Source of the DNA: JAXJQF01 sp036311285
GTDB taxonomy: Bacteria; Pseudomonadota; Gammaproteobacteria; Enterobacterales; Succinivibrionaceae
Assembly: GCA_036311285.1 (NCBI GenBank)
Contig: JAXJQF010000120.1
Location: 1 to 36,139 of the forward strand
DNA: 36,139 bases
Reading direction: 5' to 3'
Part shown: one piece after another, positions 1 to 8,090 of the stretch
How the letters are laid out: every line of letters starts with the position of its first letter
How positions within the stretch are numbered: position 1 is the stretch's first letter
Notes under the pieces: generated by a model
Told to the model about the DNA's origin: nothing
What the model saw: the letters and a program-made list of their open reading frames with translations, nothing else
The model's database searches: none
Program-made: the position numbers and the translations under genes

Positions 1-34
1 GGCAACGAGAATTAATTTGTGTAATATACGTTTG

Positions 35-101
35 AAGGGGCATAAAGTATCTCTCTATTTTTGTTTAGCGCTTAAAATATTAGAGTACTTTTGCCCCTTT
101 T
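35..101 (+). terminator. Rho-independent terminator of an upstream gene outside the window
   Basis: Long interrupted hairpin: aaggggca (35-42) pairs with tgcccctt (92-99), aaagta (44-49) with tacttt (86-91), and ctct (51-54) with agag (82-85). A T-run follows on the plus strand. It probably ends a plus-strand transcript whose gene lies left of the window. The same hairpin could also stop the FKBP transcript coming from the right. Confidence 0.6.
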
Positions 102-113
102 TCAATGTCTATA

Positions 114-137
114 TTTCCAATATTTCCGTGAAGAACC
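114..137 (+). repeat. Dispersed intergenic repeat, copy 1
   Basis: The 14-mer ttccgtgaagaacc recurs at 23878-23891. The match extends leftward to about 24 nt with three mismatches. Both copies lie downstream of a minus-strand gene and outside any reading frame. Function unknown. Confidence 0.4.
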
Positions 138-174
138 TTTTAAATTAAATTTTATGATTTAAATCTAATTCAAA

Positions 175-981
175 TTACTTAGCTGCTTCTGGCTTTACAA
201 TTTCAACTAATTCAATTTCAAAAATTAACACTGAGTTAGCAGGAATTGCTGGGCTTGGAGAATGTTCTCCATAGCCTAAATTAGCAGGAATGTATAATTC
301 GAACTTAGAACCTTCTGGGAATAATTGTAAACCTTCAGTCCAACCACGGATTACACCGTTTAATGGGAACGCTACAGCATCCTTAGATTCATCAAATACC
401 TTACCATCAATTGTTGTTCCCTTATACTTAGCCTTAACAGTTGAAGTAGCAGTTGGCTTTTCAGTACCCTTACCTAATTCAATAACCTTATATTGAAGAC
501 CTGATTCAGTTACCTTAACACCTTCTTTAGTCTTATTTTCTTCTAAGAATTTATTACCAGCTTCTAAGTTCTTTGCTGCTTCAGCCTTTTGCTTAGCCAT
601 ATCAGCTTCCATCTTAGCCTTTTGCTTAACTTCTAATTGCTTAGAAAATTCTTGCATTACTGCTTGTAACTCTTCGTCAGATAATTCTAACTTTTCATCA
701 TTAAAACCTTTAACTAAGTATTCAGCAACAATCTTCTTGTCTAAAACAATACCTAAGTCAGTAATTTCCTTTAATGGAGTTGCTACGTTTTTACCAGTAA
801 TAAAACCGATTGACATTGCAGCCTTTTGTTCAAAAGTATACTTTGATGCATCTGTAGCCTTTGCTTCTGTCTTAACATCAGCCTTTGTTTCAGTATTTTC
901 TGTTTTAACAAAATCTTGACAACCAAATAAAGCTACAGACATTGCTGCAGCCATAGCTGTATAAGCAATCTTCTTAATCAT
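175..981 (-). CDS. FKBP-type peptidyl-prolyl isomerase, lipoprotein (FkpA/Mip-like)
   Basis: Envelope peptidyl-prolyl cis-trans isomerase and chaperone of 268 aa. The chosen ATG at 981 has AAGGAA about 8 nt upstream; an in-frame ATG at 1008 would add nine charged residues before the signal peptide and is less likely. The N-terminus is a lipoprotein signal with lipobox LFGC (Cys21), so the protein should be anchored in a membrane, whereas E. coli FkpA is soluble. Residues about 40-150 are the helical, Lys/Glu-rich FKBP_N dimerisation region. Residues about 165-262 are the FKBP domain, with GTTIDGKVFDES, the VIRGWTEGLQL strand and ANLGYGE. FkpA, FklB and Mip share this architecture, so the exact orthologue is uncertain. 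It is transcribed divergently from slyX. Confidence 0.9.
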   Translation of the reverse strand: MIKKIAYTAMAAAMSVALFGCQDFVKTENTETKADVKTEAKATDASKYTFEQKAAMSIGFITGKNVATPLKEITDLGIVLDKKIVAEYLVKGFNDEKLELSDEELQAVMQEFSKQLEVKQKAKMEADMAKQKAEAAKNLEAGNKFLEENKTKEGVKVTESGLQYKVIELGKGTEKPTATSTVKAKYKGTTIDGKVFDESKDAVAFPLNGVIRGWTEGLQLFPEGSKFELYIPANLGYGEHSPSPAIPANSVLIFEIELVEIVKPEAAK

Positions 982-1167
982 GATATGTTCCTTTTCTTCT
1001 TTATTCATTGTTATATTATAATTAAAAATTTAATATGTTAAATAATACTCAATTATTAAATATATGCAATATTATTATAATCACAAATCGTTTTTTTTAG
1101 ACAATGTCAAAAAAAATGCTAAAATAAATCAATTTTTTAGAAAACAGTTTAACAAAAAAGTTTCCGC

Positions 1168-1389
1168 ATGAACCAAAGTAACCAAAAGCCTGATAACATC
1201 GTAACCCTAGAATCAAAAATAGCATATCTTGAATATAATATGGAAAATCTAAATTCTGAGATTCTAGATTTGCGCCAAACTGTAGACAAACAAAAAATTA
1301 TTATTAACTTTTTAGTTGAAAAACTAAAGGGAATACAAGGATCTAATATTGCCGATCGTTCAGAGGAAACTCCACCACCTCATTACTAA
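1168..1389 (+). CDS. slyX: SlyX family protein
   Basis: A 73-aa protein that is almost entirely one predicted coiled coil (residues about 10-58, heptads of L/I). It ends in PPPHY, the C-terminal signature of the SlyX family. No biochemical role is established for SlyX; in gammaproteobacteria it commonly lies next to FKBP-type isomerase genes, as here, where it is divergent from one. No clear Shine-Dalgarno precedes the ATG. The gene converges on thiL, with only 9 bases between the two stop codons. Confidence 0.85.
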   Translation: MNQSNQKPDNIVTLESKIAYLEYNMENLNSEILDLRQTVDKQKIIINFLVEKLKGIQGSNIADRSEETPPPHY

Positions 1390-1398
1390 ACTAACAAC

Positions 1399-2394
1399 TT
1401 AAAAATGAGTAAATGATTGAGTTGTAATGTTTTCCTTACATCCAACAAGTTTAACTAAAGAATCTTCATCTTTAATATCATTTATTCTTTCTGTTATTTC
1501 CCCTATAGGATAAATTTTAAATTTATTTAGTAAACCTTCATCTTGTAAATATATGTTATAAGCTTCCTTACTTAAAGTAAATAAAAGTTCATAGTCATCA
1601 CCGCCCTGTAATGCACAATCATACGCTTGCTTATTTGGGACTAATGAAGAATTATTTTTAAAAAAATCTTTTAGTTCTCTCGACAAAGGCAACTTATCAA
1701 TATTTATTTGAGCACAACACTTTGAAGCCTTTAGTATATGCTTTATATCCCCCATCAAACCATCCGATAAATCCATTGCACACCTGCATCCCAAGTTCTT
1801 TAACACTGCAACCATATCTAGACGAGGTTCAGGTTTATCTAATTTCATATGACACTTTAAAGAAACAGCGTCTTCAAACCCCTCATAACGAGATTTACAA
1901 GCTAAGTTAGCATCACCTAAAGTCCCACTAACGCATATTAGTTCACCTGTCATTGCGTTATCTCTTCTAAATTCACAACCCTTTAAAATCTTCCCGAAAA
2001 CAGTTATGGTAATAGCTAGTTCACCTTTGGTTGTATCACCACCAATTAACGGAATATTATATTTTGTTGCCAAATCAAATAAACCTTTAGTAAACCCATC
2101 TAAAAAAGACTCATCAGCTGATGGAATAGACAAAGCAACTGTATAAGCAACGCATTCTGCCCCCATAGCTGCTAAATCAGATAAATTAACAGCAAGAGCC
2201 TTATGTCCTATCAAATAAGGGGCCGTATTTTCAAAAAAATGAATCCCTTTTAAAAAAGTATCTGTACTTACTGCAATATTATATTCACTACCTACATTAA
2301 ATAGAGCGCAATCATCACCTATACCAAGAACAACATTATCATTCTTAGCAACATTTCTAGTAAAGTATTTATTTATAAGACTAAATTCATCCAT
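1399..2394 (-). CDS. thiL: Thiamine-monophosphate kinase
   Basis: ThiL phosphorylates thiamine monophosphate to the cofactor thiamine diphosphate with ATP in the cytoplasm. At 331 aa it has normal family length. Diagnostic motifs are GIGDDCALF near residue 24, VSTDTFLKGIHF, IGGDTTKG, MDLSDGLMGDI with the substrate-binding Asp residues, and GGDDYELLF. In E. coli thiL follows nusB in the ribD-ribE-nusB-thiL-pgpA run. Here the same order holds, but a strong hairpin separates nusB from thiL and pgpA is not next. With only a weak ribosome binding site and a 151-bp gap, thiL may have its own promoter or depend on read-through. Confidence 0.95.
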   Translation of the reverse strand: MDEFSLINKYFTRNVAKNDNVVLGIGDDCALFNVGSEYNIAVSTDTFLKGIHFFENTAPYLIGHKALAVNLSDLAAMGAECVAYTVALSIPSADESFLDGFTKGLFDLATKYNIPLIGGDTTKGELAITITVFGKILKGCEFRRDNAMTGELICVSGTLGDANLACKSRYEGFEDAVSLKCHMKLDKPEPRLDMVAVLKNLGCRCAMDLSDGLMGDIKHILKASKCCAQINIDKLPLSRELKDFFKNNSSLVPNKQAYDCALQGGDDYELLFTLSKEAYNIYLQDEGLLNKFKIYPIGEITERINDIKDEDSLVKLVGCKENITTQSFTHF

Positions 2395-2484
2395 AACAAT
2401 ATATCTAATATAAGAAGTCTACCTTTAAAATTAAAACTAAAATTAAATCCTGTAATCTTTATTTTTAGTAAGATATTTAAATTA

Positions 2485-2514
2485 AAAGGACTTGTTATTC
2501 CCAACAAGTCCTTT
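2485..2514 (-). terminator. Rho-independent terminator after nusB
   Basis: A perfect 12-bp stem, aaaggacttgtt (2485-2496) with aacaagtccttt (2503-2514), and a 6-nt loop. A T-rich stretch follows on the minus strand. It closes the nrdR-rib-nusB transcript before thiL. Confidence 0.8.
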
Positions 2515-2545
2515 AATTATCTAGCTATTTAGCATCTAGTAAATT

Positions 2546-2983
2546 CTAGAACTTCTTTGTATCCACTAAGTTCATGCTTTTTACTACTTTATCTAAAATT
2601 CCATTTACGAACTTATAGCTATCTGCTGCTGCAAACTCCTTTGCAAGATTAATAGCTTCATTGATAATTACTCTAAAAGGAACTTCTTCATTATTATACT
2701 TTAATTCATATGTAGCTAATCTTAAAATAGCTTTATCAACTAAATCTAAGTCATCTAAACCTCTAGATGATAAGAAAGGGCTATAAATTTTATCTAATTC
2801 CTCAACATGAGAAATCGTGCCAGCGATTAGATTATGTAAATATTCCTTATCAGTTTTCTTATCGATAGGTTGATCTTCTAAAAACTGTTCTTCAATAGTT
2901 GCAGCTAATTCATTTGTCATTTGCCACTGATAGATTGCTTGCATTGCAAAATGGCGAGCCTTATGACGTTGTGATGGATTCAC
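2546..2983 (-). CDS. nusB: Transcription antitermination factor NusB
   Basis: An all-helical RNA-binding protein of 145 aa that works with NusE (S10) at boxA in rRNA operon antitermination. Family features are the N-terminal RHKARHFAMQAIYQWQ, the middle FLSSRGLDDLDLVDKAILRLA helix-turn, and the C-terminal RVIINEAINLAKEFAAADS and KFVNGILDKV. AAGAGG lies just upstream of the ATG. It starts 16 bases after the ribH stop, the classic rib-nusB coupling, and is the last gene before a strong terminator. Confidence 0.95.
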   Translation of the reverse strand: MNPSQRHKARHFAMQAIYQWQMTNELAATIEEQFLEDQPIDKKTDKEYLHNLIAGTISHVEELDKIYSPFLSSRGLDDLDLVDKAILRLATYELKYNNEEVPFRVIINEAINLAKEFAAADSYKFVNGILDKVVKSMNLVDTKKF

Positions 2984-2999
2984 AGTAAACCTCTTAATA

Positions 3000-3464
3000 T
3001 TAGATATTAGTTAATAAACTTACCATTTCTAAAGCAGCAGATGCAGCTTCTGCACCCTTATTACCTGCCTTAGAACCAGCTCTTTGGATAGCTTGTTCGA
3101 TAGTATCTGTAGTTAAAACACCAAATGCAACAGGAATTTCTTCTTCTAACATTACATGAGCTAACCCCTTTGAGCTTTCATTAGCAACCACTTCAAAGTG
3201 ATATGTATCACCTCTAATAACACAACCTAAAGCGATAATTGCTTCATATTTACGTGTCTTAGCTAGTTTTTTTACAACTAGAGGTATTTCAATTGCCCCT
3301 GGAACATAAGCAACTGTTATATTATCATCTGCAACTTGACCTACACGCTTTAATACATCAACAGCTCCTTCTAATAGACGTTCATTAATAAAGCTATTAA
3401 AACGAGATATTACAATTGCTACCTTTGCTTGAGGACAAGCTAAACTACCCTGAATAATTTCCAT
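3000..3464 (-). CDS. ribH: 6,7-dimethyl-8-ribityllumazine synthase
   Basis: Lumazine synthase (named ribE in E. coli K-12) condenses 5-amino-6-ribitylaminouracil with 3,4-dihydroxy-2-butanone 4-phosphate, the penultimate riboflavin step. Its 154 aa match the family. Visible motifs are SRFNSFI, VPGAIEIPLVVKKLA, GCVIRGDTYHFEVVANES with the catalytic His, and GVLTTDTIEQAIQRAG followed by GNKGAEAA. A good AAGGAG precedes the ATG. A 106-bp gap separates it from ribE, which is unusual in an otherwise tight operon and contains an AT-rich palindrome. Confidence 0.96.
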   Translation of the reverse strand: MEIIQGSLACPQAKVAIVISRFNSFINERLLEGAVDVLKRVGQVADDNITVAYVPGAIEIPLVVKKLAKTRKYEAIIALGCVIRGDTYHFEVVANESSKGLAHVMLEEEIPVAFGVLTTDTIEQAIQRAGSKAGNKGAEAASAALEMVSLLTNI

Positions 3465-3481
3465 ATAACAGAAACTCCTTG

Positions 3482-3502
3482 ATATAAAATCTGATTTTAT
3501 AT
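3482..3502. repeat. AT-rich palindrome upstream of ribH
   Basis: Perfect inverted repeat atataaaatc (3482-3491), a single T, gattttatat (3493-3502), between ribE and ribH and about 20 bp before the ribH start. It could be an operator or an mRNA hairpin; in AT-rich DNA chance is also possible. Confidence 0.3.
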
Positions 3503-3570
3503 TTATTTAAATATATACGTATTTTATCATTATATCATATTACATATAATGACAAACAAAATTAATAATA

Positions 3571-4248
3571 TTAGAAGAAACCATTCTCAAATAAAGTTTC
3601 TCTAGTAATACCAGTTGATTTTTTTCTAGTTACACTAGAGTCATTTATGTCTGCACTATTAAATTGTAACAATCTTTCCATATATCTTGCTAATAAATCG
3701 ATTTCGACATTAACCTTTTGTCCCTTTTGCCAATCATCAGCTGTTGTTACCTTATGCGTATGAGGAATTAAAGTTAATCTAAAATCATCATTATTAAGTT
3801 CATTAACTGTTAAACTCACTCCATCAATGGTAATTGACCCTTTATGAGCAATATAACGAGTAATACTGTGTGGAACATTTATCCACAAGTCAATAACATC
3901 ATCTTTCTTTGCTATTGACTTAATTGTTCCTATAGCATCTACGTGTCCAGATACAATATGACCACCAAGATGAGTAGTAGGAGTTAAAGCCTTTTCTAGA
4001 TTAAGAGAATCTCCTACTTTAATAGAGCCAAAAGTGGTACACTTAATAGTCTCATGGGAAATATTAGCAGAGAAACAACTAGAACCTAAGGTTACAACTG
4101 TTACACACACTCCATTACAAGCTATGGAATCACCTATACGGACGTCTGTAAAATCAAATTCCTTACTATAAACTTCAATTTCAGCTCCACGCCCATTTTC
4201 TGTTCTTCTCTTTAATACACCAATAGCTTCTACTATACCTGTAAACAT
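3571..4248 (-). CDS. ribE: Riboflavin synthase alpha chain
   Basis: Dismutates two 6,7-dimethyl-8-ribityllumazine molecules to riboflavin (gene ribC in E. coli K-12). It has two tandem lumazine-binding repeats: MFTGIVEAIG...GDSIACNGVCVTV in the first half and GHIVSGHVDAIG...KGSITIDGVSLTVN in the second. The C-terminus has the usual EIDLLARYMERLL. At 225 aa it carries about 20 extra polar residues at the end. AGGAA lies upstream of the ATG. It follows ribD by 52 bp on the same strand. Confidence 0.96.
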   Translation of the reverse strand: MFTGIVEAIGVLKRRTENGRGAEIEVYSKEFDFTDVRIGDSIACNGVCVTVVTLGSSCFSANISHETIKCTTFGSIKVGDSLNLEKALTPTTHLGGHIVSGHVDAIGTIKSIAKKDDVIDLWINVPHSITRYIAHKGSITIDGVSLTVNELNNDDFRLTLIPHTHKVTTADDWQKGQKVNVEIDLLARYMERLLQFNSADINDSSVTRKKSTGITRETLFENGFF

Positions 4249-4300
4249 TATATTTCCTATTAATTAGCAATTTTATTCTATTGTATATTCTTAATACTAT

Positions 4301-5470
4301 TTAATTAACTTGATAAGTTAACCTAACATCATTCCCAATTTGCTTGCATTCTATTAGTTGCATACTCAAAACTTCATCCATTGATAAACAATTTGAAAGC
4401 TTAAAGGCATTTAATGCATCCATTCCAAATACCTTAGGAGCAACATAAACAACAATTTCATTTAAAAGTTTATCATCTATAAAGCTCTTTAATAACGAAC
4501 CGCCACTTTCAACCATTACTGAGCGTACTCTTAATTTATCTAATTCCCTAAGAATTTTCTCTAAAGAAATATGCTTCAAACTATCAGTTTCATTGACTTT
4601 ATCATAAGGTATATTGAATATCTTATAGTCTCCACATTCTTCAATTTGAACACATTCAAAATCTTTATCCGTACCCTTTACCCAAATTAACCTACCTTTA
4701 TTAGCCTTAAAAACTTCTTCTGAACCTGTAAGCTTATTCTTCGCATCGATAACTACAATTATCGGTGATTCAATTATGTCTAAGGTTTCGTTAAATGTAT
4801 TAAGAAAATCAATTGGTAAGTTTTCTTTTCTAAAATTCATTTTAGGATTATCTGCAATTACAGTATCGGCAGATGTAATCAATGCCTGGGCGTAAGCTCT
4901 ATAAGTTTGTACATCCTTTCTAGAATCCTCTGATGTAATCCACTTGCTTACTCCATTAGATAAAGCTATTTTTCCATCAAGACTCATTCCGATCTTTGCA
5001 TAAACAAAAGGTCGATTTTGTTGAATAGAGAATAAAAATGGACGATTAATATTCTTGGCTTCCTGTTCTAATACGCCAACATCTATTTCTACGCCTACTT
5101 CACGCAAAATATCAAACCCTTTACCACTTACAAGTGGATTCGGATCAGTCATAGCGCATACTAATCGTTTAATAGATAATTGAGCAAGTGTTCTTGCACA
5201 AGAAGGTGTCAGCCCTTGATGAGCACATGGTTCTAATGTTACATAAAAGGTTGTACCTTCTAGACTATATCCATTTGCTTGAGCTTCTCTTATTGCGTTG
5301 ATTTCAGCATGTGGGGTGCCTGCTTTTTTATGGTATCCCTTACCTAAAATTACATTATCTCTTACAATTACACAACCAACACACGGATTTGGTAAGGATG
5401 AGTAATACCCTTTCTTAGCTTCAGCAATAGCTAAAGACATATACTCAATATCTTTATTATTAATCGTCAT
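4301..5470 (-). CDS. ribD: Bifunctional diaminohydroxyphosphoribosylaminopyrimidine deaminase / 5-amino-6-(5-phosphoribosylamino)uracil reductase
   Basis: Catalyses the second and third steps of riboflavin synthesis. Residues about 1-145 are the zinc-dependent deaminase: HAEI near residue 54 and the PCAHQGLTPSC zinc ligands. Residues about 150-389 are the NADPH-dependent reductase, with KIGMSLDGKIAL, WITSEDSR, DNPKMNFR and VESGGSLL. At 389 aa it is slightly longer than E. coli RibD because of inserts in the reductase half. It starts 6 bp after the nrdR stop, so translation is probably coupled. No FMN riboswitch is visible in front of the operon, and ribA and ribB are not in the window. Confidence 0.96.
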   Translation of the reverse strand: MTINNKDIEYMSLAIAEAKKGYYSSLPNPCVGCVIVRDNVILGKGYHKKAGTPHAEINAIREAQANGYSLEGTTFYVTLEPCAHQGLTPSCARTLAQLSIKRLVCAMTDPNPLVSGKGFDILREVGVEIDVGVLEQEAKNINRPFLFSIQQNRPFVYAKIGMSLDGKIALSNGVSKWITSEDSRKDVQTYRAYAQALITSADTVIADNPKMNFRKENLPIDFLNTFNETLDIIESPIIVVIDAKNKLTGSEEVFKANKGRLIWVKGTDKDFECVQIEECGDYKIFNIPYDKVNETDSLKHISLEKILRELDKLRVRSVMVESGGSLLKSFIDDKLLNEIVVYVAPKVFGMDALNAFKLSNCLSMDEVLSMQLIECKQIGNDVRLTYQVN

Positions 5471-5476
5471 AAAAAC

Positions 5477-5938
5477 CTATTTAGTGCTAATCTTTTCTAA
5501 TCTAGCAATTTCTTCACTAAAATCCTTTAAGTTTTGGAAACTTAAATAAACTGATGCAAATCTAATATAAGCAACAGGATCGATTCTTTGCAACTCTTCC
5601 ATAACTAAAGATCCTATTTCACGGCTCTTTATTTCTTTTTCACCAGAAGTTCTTAAACGATTTCTAATTCTATTAATAGCATTTTCAACATCATCTGTTC
5701 CAACTGATCTCTTATCCAGAGCTCTTAGCATCCCCTGTCTCACCTTTTCATCATTAAAAGGTTGTCTAATACCATCACTCTTAATTACTGTAGGTAAAAG
5801 AAGTTCTGCTTGCTCAAATGTTGTAAATCTTTCATGACAAACAATACATTCTCTTCTGCGTCTAACCTGAACTCCATCAGAAGACTCTCTTGTATCTAAA
5901 ACTTTAGTATCATCAGCTGAACAAAAAGGACATTTCAT
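5477..5938 (-). CDS. nrdR: Transcriptional repressor NrdR
   Basis: Zinc-ribbon and ATP-cone repressor of ribonucleotide reductase genes that senses ATP/dATP. In its 153 aa the N-terminal zinc finger has MKCPFC and CIVCHERF as Cys pairs. The basic VRRRREC follows, and residues about 49-139 form the ATP-cone (VIKSDG, FNDEKVRQGMLRAL, YIRFASVYLSF). It is the first gene of the nrdR-ribD-ribE-ribH-nusB operon, the standard gammaproteobacterial order. Two similar palindromes directly upstream resemble NrdR boxes, which suggests autoregulation. Confidence 0.96.
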   Translation of the reverse strand: MKCPFCSADDTKVLDTRESSDGVQVRRRRECIVCHERFTTFEQAELLLPTVIKSDGIRQPFNDEKVRQGMLRALDKRSVGTDDVENAINRIRNRLRTSGEKEIKSREIGSLVMEELQRIDPVAYIRFASVYLSFQNLKDFSEEIARLEKISTK

Positions 5939-5958
5939 TATCTTAATTCCAATAAAAC

Positions 5959-5987
5959 ATACTATATATAGTTATACTAGTTATAGT
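5959..5987 (-). promoter_or_regulatory. Candidate tandem NrdR boxes before nrdR
   Basis: Two 14-bp palindrome-like elements, atactatatatagt (5959-5972) and atactagttatagt (5974-5987), differ at two positions and start 15 bp apart, 21-49 bp upstream of the nrdR ATG. The core actatatatagt resembles the known NrdR box (acactatatatagtgt type). Binding and autoregulation are inferred. The region is AT-rich, so chance similarity is possible. Confidence 0.45.
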
Positions 5988-6055
5988 TTAACACAAAATC
6001 ACAAATTGAACGCATGAATAAAACTAAGAAAATAATTAATAGGATCACAAAAACA

Positions 6056-6081
6056 AAAGAGACAGCATATGCTGTCTCTTT
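6056..6081 (-). terminator. Rho-independent terminator after the small lipoprotein gene
   Basis: A perfect 11-bp stem, aaagagacagc (6056-6066) with gctgtctcttt (6071-6081), and loop atat. A T-rich run follows on the minus strand. It lies 24 bp after the lipoprotein stop. Confidence 0.85.
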
Positions 6082-6105
6082 CTTGTTAATTCTTACTAGT
6101 GAATA

Positions 6106-6561
6106 TTACTTTTCACCGTGCTTCTTAACATAAGTAACTGGTTCTTCACCTGTTACATCGATATAGAAGTCATACATACCATCTTCTGGTGGAGTAACTT
6201 TAACTTCTTCGAAGATTGACTTTGGATTTAACACGATTGGATCACCACCAAATTCGAACACACCTGGTTGATCCTTATAACCAAAGTTTGTACCAGCTGT
6301 CCAACCTGCGTCAGCAAACTTAAACTTATATGGAGCCCAATCTACCTTTAATTCTGCAGTAGCTACGTAAACGCCATCAGAAACCTTATTGATTAAGTAT
6401 TGACCTGAAGCAGCCCAATCGTTCATTTCACCACGTAAATAGATTTGAGTACCGAATACATCTGCACCACCCTTATCGCCAGCAGCAGAACCACCAGAAG
6501 CACAACCAGTCATAGCTAAAGCACCAGCAACAACAGCAGATAAAACAATTTTCTTAAACAT
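6106..6561 (-). CDS. Small lipoprotein with a glycogen/starch-binding-like (E-set/CBM48-type) domain
   Basis: A predicted 151-aa lipoprotein. The ATG at 6561 gives an N-terminus MFKKIVLSAVVAGALAMTGC with lipobox MTGC (Cys20), and AAAGGA lies 9 nt upstream. The ATG at 6567 is too close to this ribosome binding site. After a Gly/Ser-rich linker, residues about 35-145 form one beta-rich domain. IYLRGEMNDWAASGQ and later YKFKFADAGW resemble the RGxFNxW and KFR elements of pullulanase N-terminal and CBM48/AMPK glycogen-binding modules. No catalytic domain is present. It may bind alpha-glucans at the cell surface. It is monocistronic with its own terminator and unrelated to its neighbours. The domain call rests on motif similarity only. 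Confidence 0.65.
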   Translation of the reverse strand: MFKKIVLSAVVAGALAMTGCASGGSAAGDKGGADVFGTQIYLRGEMNDWAASGQYLINKVSDGVYVATAELKVDWAPYKFKFADAGWTAGTNFGYKDQPGVFEFGGDPIVLNPKSIFEEVKVTPPEDGMYDFYIDVTGEEPVTYVKKHGEK

Positions 6562-6664
6562 GTTCATAAATCCTTTGATTATAAATAAAACTAAGTTTTG
6601 CGTATTATAATACACAAACTTACAATTTTAATGAGCAATAGATCACAATAAATAATATTAAAAA

Positions 6665-6696
6665 AACAAAGAGATATTTTTAAACATCTCTTTGTT
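6665..6696 (-). terminator. Rho-independent terminator after accC
   Basis: An 11-bp stem, aacaaagagat (6665-6675) with atctctttgtt (6686-6696), and a 10-nt loop. A T-run follows on the minus strand. It ends the aroQ-accB-accC transcript. Confidence 0.8.
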
Positions 6697-6724
6697 CAAC
6701 TATTCAACAATCTATAAAATATTA

Positions 6725-8074
6725 TTACTCAATACCTAGCTTCTTGTGAAGATAGTGTATATTTTGACCGCCTGCATGGAAATTAGGGTCACGAATAATT
6801 TCTTGAAGTAACGGACGGTTTGTCTTGATACCTTCAATAATTAATTCATGTAGAGCATGTCTCATACGAGCGATTGCTAATTCTCTATTATCGTTATAAG
6901 CAATTAACTTACCAATCATAGAGTCATAGTATGGAGGAACTACATAATCGTCATAGATATGAGAATCCCATCTTATACCAGGACCGCCAGGAACATGTAA
7001 GCGAACAATCTTACCTGGAGATGGTATAAATGTCTTAGGATCTTCAGCATTAATACGACATTCAATAGCATGTCCCTTTAACTTAACATCCTCTTGTTTG
7101 ATATCAAGTTTTTCACCATCAGCGATACGAATACTTGCCTTAACAATATCAACACCAGTGATTAACTCTGTAATTGGGTGTTCTACTTGAACACGTGTAT
7201 TCATTTCGATAAAGAAGAATTCACCATTTTCATATAAGAATTCGAATGTACCAGCACCACGGTAACCAATTTCTACACATGCCTTAGCACATCTTTCACC
7301 TATATTCTTACGTTGTTCTTCTGTTATAAATGGAGCAGGAGCCTCTTCAACCACCTTTTGGTTACGTCTTTGCATCGAGCAATCACGCTCACCCAAATGA
7401 ATTGCATTACCTTGACCGTCAGATAATAACTGGAATTCAATGTGTCTTGGATTTTCAAGATACTTTTCCATAAATACATCAGGGTTATTAAAGAAAGAAT
7501 CAGCTTCTCTCTTAGTTAAAGAGATAGAGTCTATTAAGTCTTCTTCTTTTCTAACAACTCGCATACCGCGACCACCGCCGCCGCCAGCTGCCTTGATAAT
7601 CACTGGATAACCGATTTCTTTTGCTAAACGCTTGTTTTCATTATCATCATTTGATAACACACCTGTACCAGGTACACAAGGAACACCTGCCTTCTCCATT
7701 GCTTCGATAGCTGAAACCTTATCACCCATTAAACGAATTGTATCAGCCTTAGGACCAATAAAGATTAAACCAGATTTTTCAACAGCTTCAGCAAATTCAG
7801 CATTTTCTGATAAGAAACCATAACCTGGATGAATAGCATCTGCACCTGTAACTTCTGCTGCCGCAATTAAAGATGGAACATTTAAATAAGATTCCTTAGC
7901 TGCAGCTGGTCCGATACAAACTGTTTCATCAGCCATCTTAACATGCTTTAAATCTCTATCAGCAGAAGAGTGAACCGCAACTGTTTTGATGCCCATTTCT
8001 TTACATGCTCTTAAAATTCTAAGAGCAATTTCACCACGATTGGCAATTAAAATTTTCTCAATTTTTTTAGCCAT
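6725..8074 (-). CDS. accC: Acetyl-CoA carboxylase, biotin carboxylase subunit
   Basis: ATP-dependent carboxylation of biotin on AccB, the first half-reaction of malonyl-CoA formation for fatty acid synthesis. At 449 aa it has full family length. N-terminal KILIANRGEIALRILRAC, ATP-grasp glycine loop AAGGGGGRGMR, IHLGERDCSMQRRNQKVVEEAP, EMNTRVQVEHPITE with the catalytic Arg and metal-binding Glu, and HAIECRINAEDP are all present. It lies 16 bp after accB in the canonical aroQ-accB-accC order. Confidence 0.98.
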   Translation of the reverse strand: MAKKIEKILIANRGEIALRILRACKEMGIKTVAVHSSADRDLKHVKMADETVCIGPAAAKESYLNVPSLIAAAEVTGADAIHPGYGFLSENAEFAEAVEKSGLIFIGPKADTIRLMGDKVSAIEAMEKAGVPCVPGTGVLSNDDNENKRLAKEIGYPVIIKAAGGGGGRGMRVVRKEEDLIDSISLTKREADSFFNNPDVFMEKYLENPRHIEFQLLSDGQGNAIHLGERDCSMQRRNQKVVEEAPAPFITEEQRKNIGERCAKACVEIGYRGAGTFEFLYENGEFFFIEMNTRVQVEHPITELITGVDIVKASIRIADGEKLDIKQEDVKLKGHAIECRINAEDPKTFIPSPGKIVRLHVPGGPGIRWDSHIYDDYVVPPYYDSMIGKLIAYNDNRELAIARMRHALHELIIEGIKTNRPLLQEIIRDPNFHAGGQNIHYLHKKLGIE

Positions 8075-8090
8075 GTTTATACTCTCTTAA

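Noticed and set aside
5939..6055. FMN riboswitch upstream of the riboflavin genes
   Set aside because: No conserved RFN element helices are visible upstream of nrdR/ribD or in the ribE-ribH gap.
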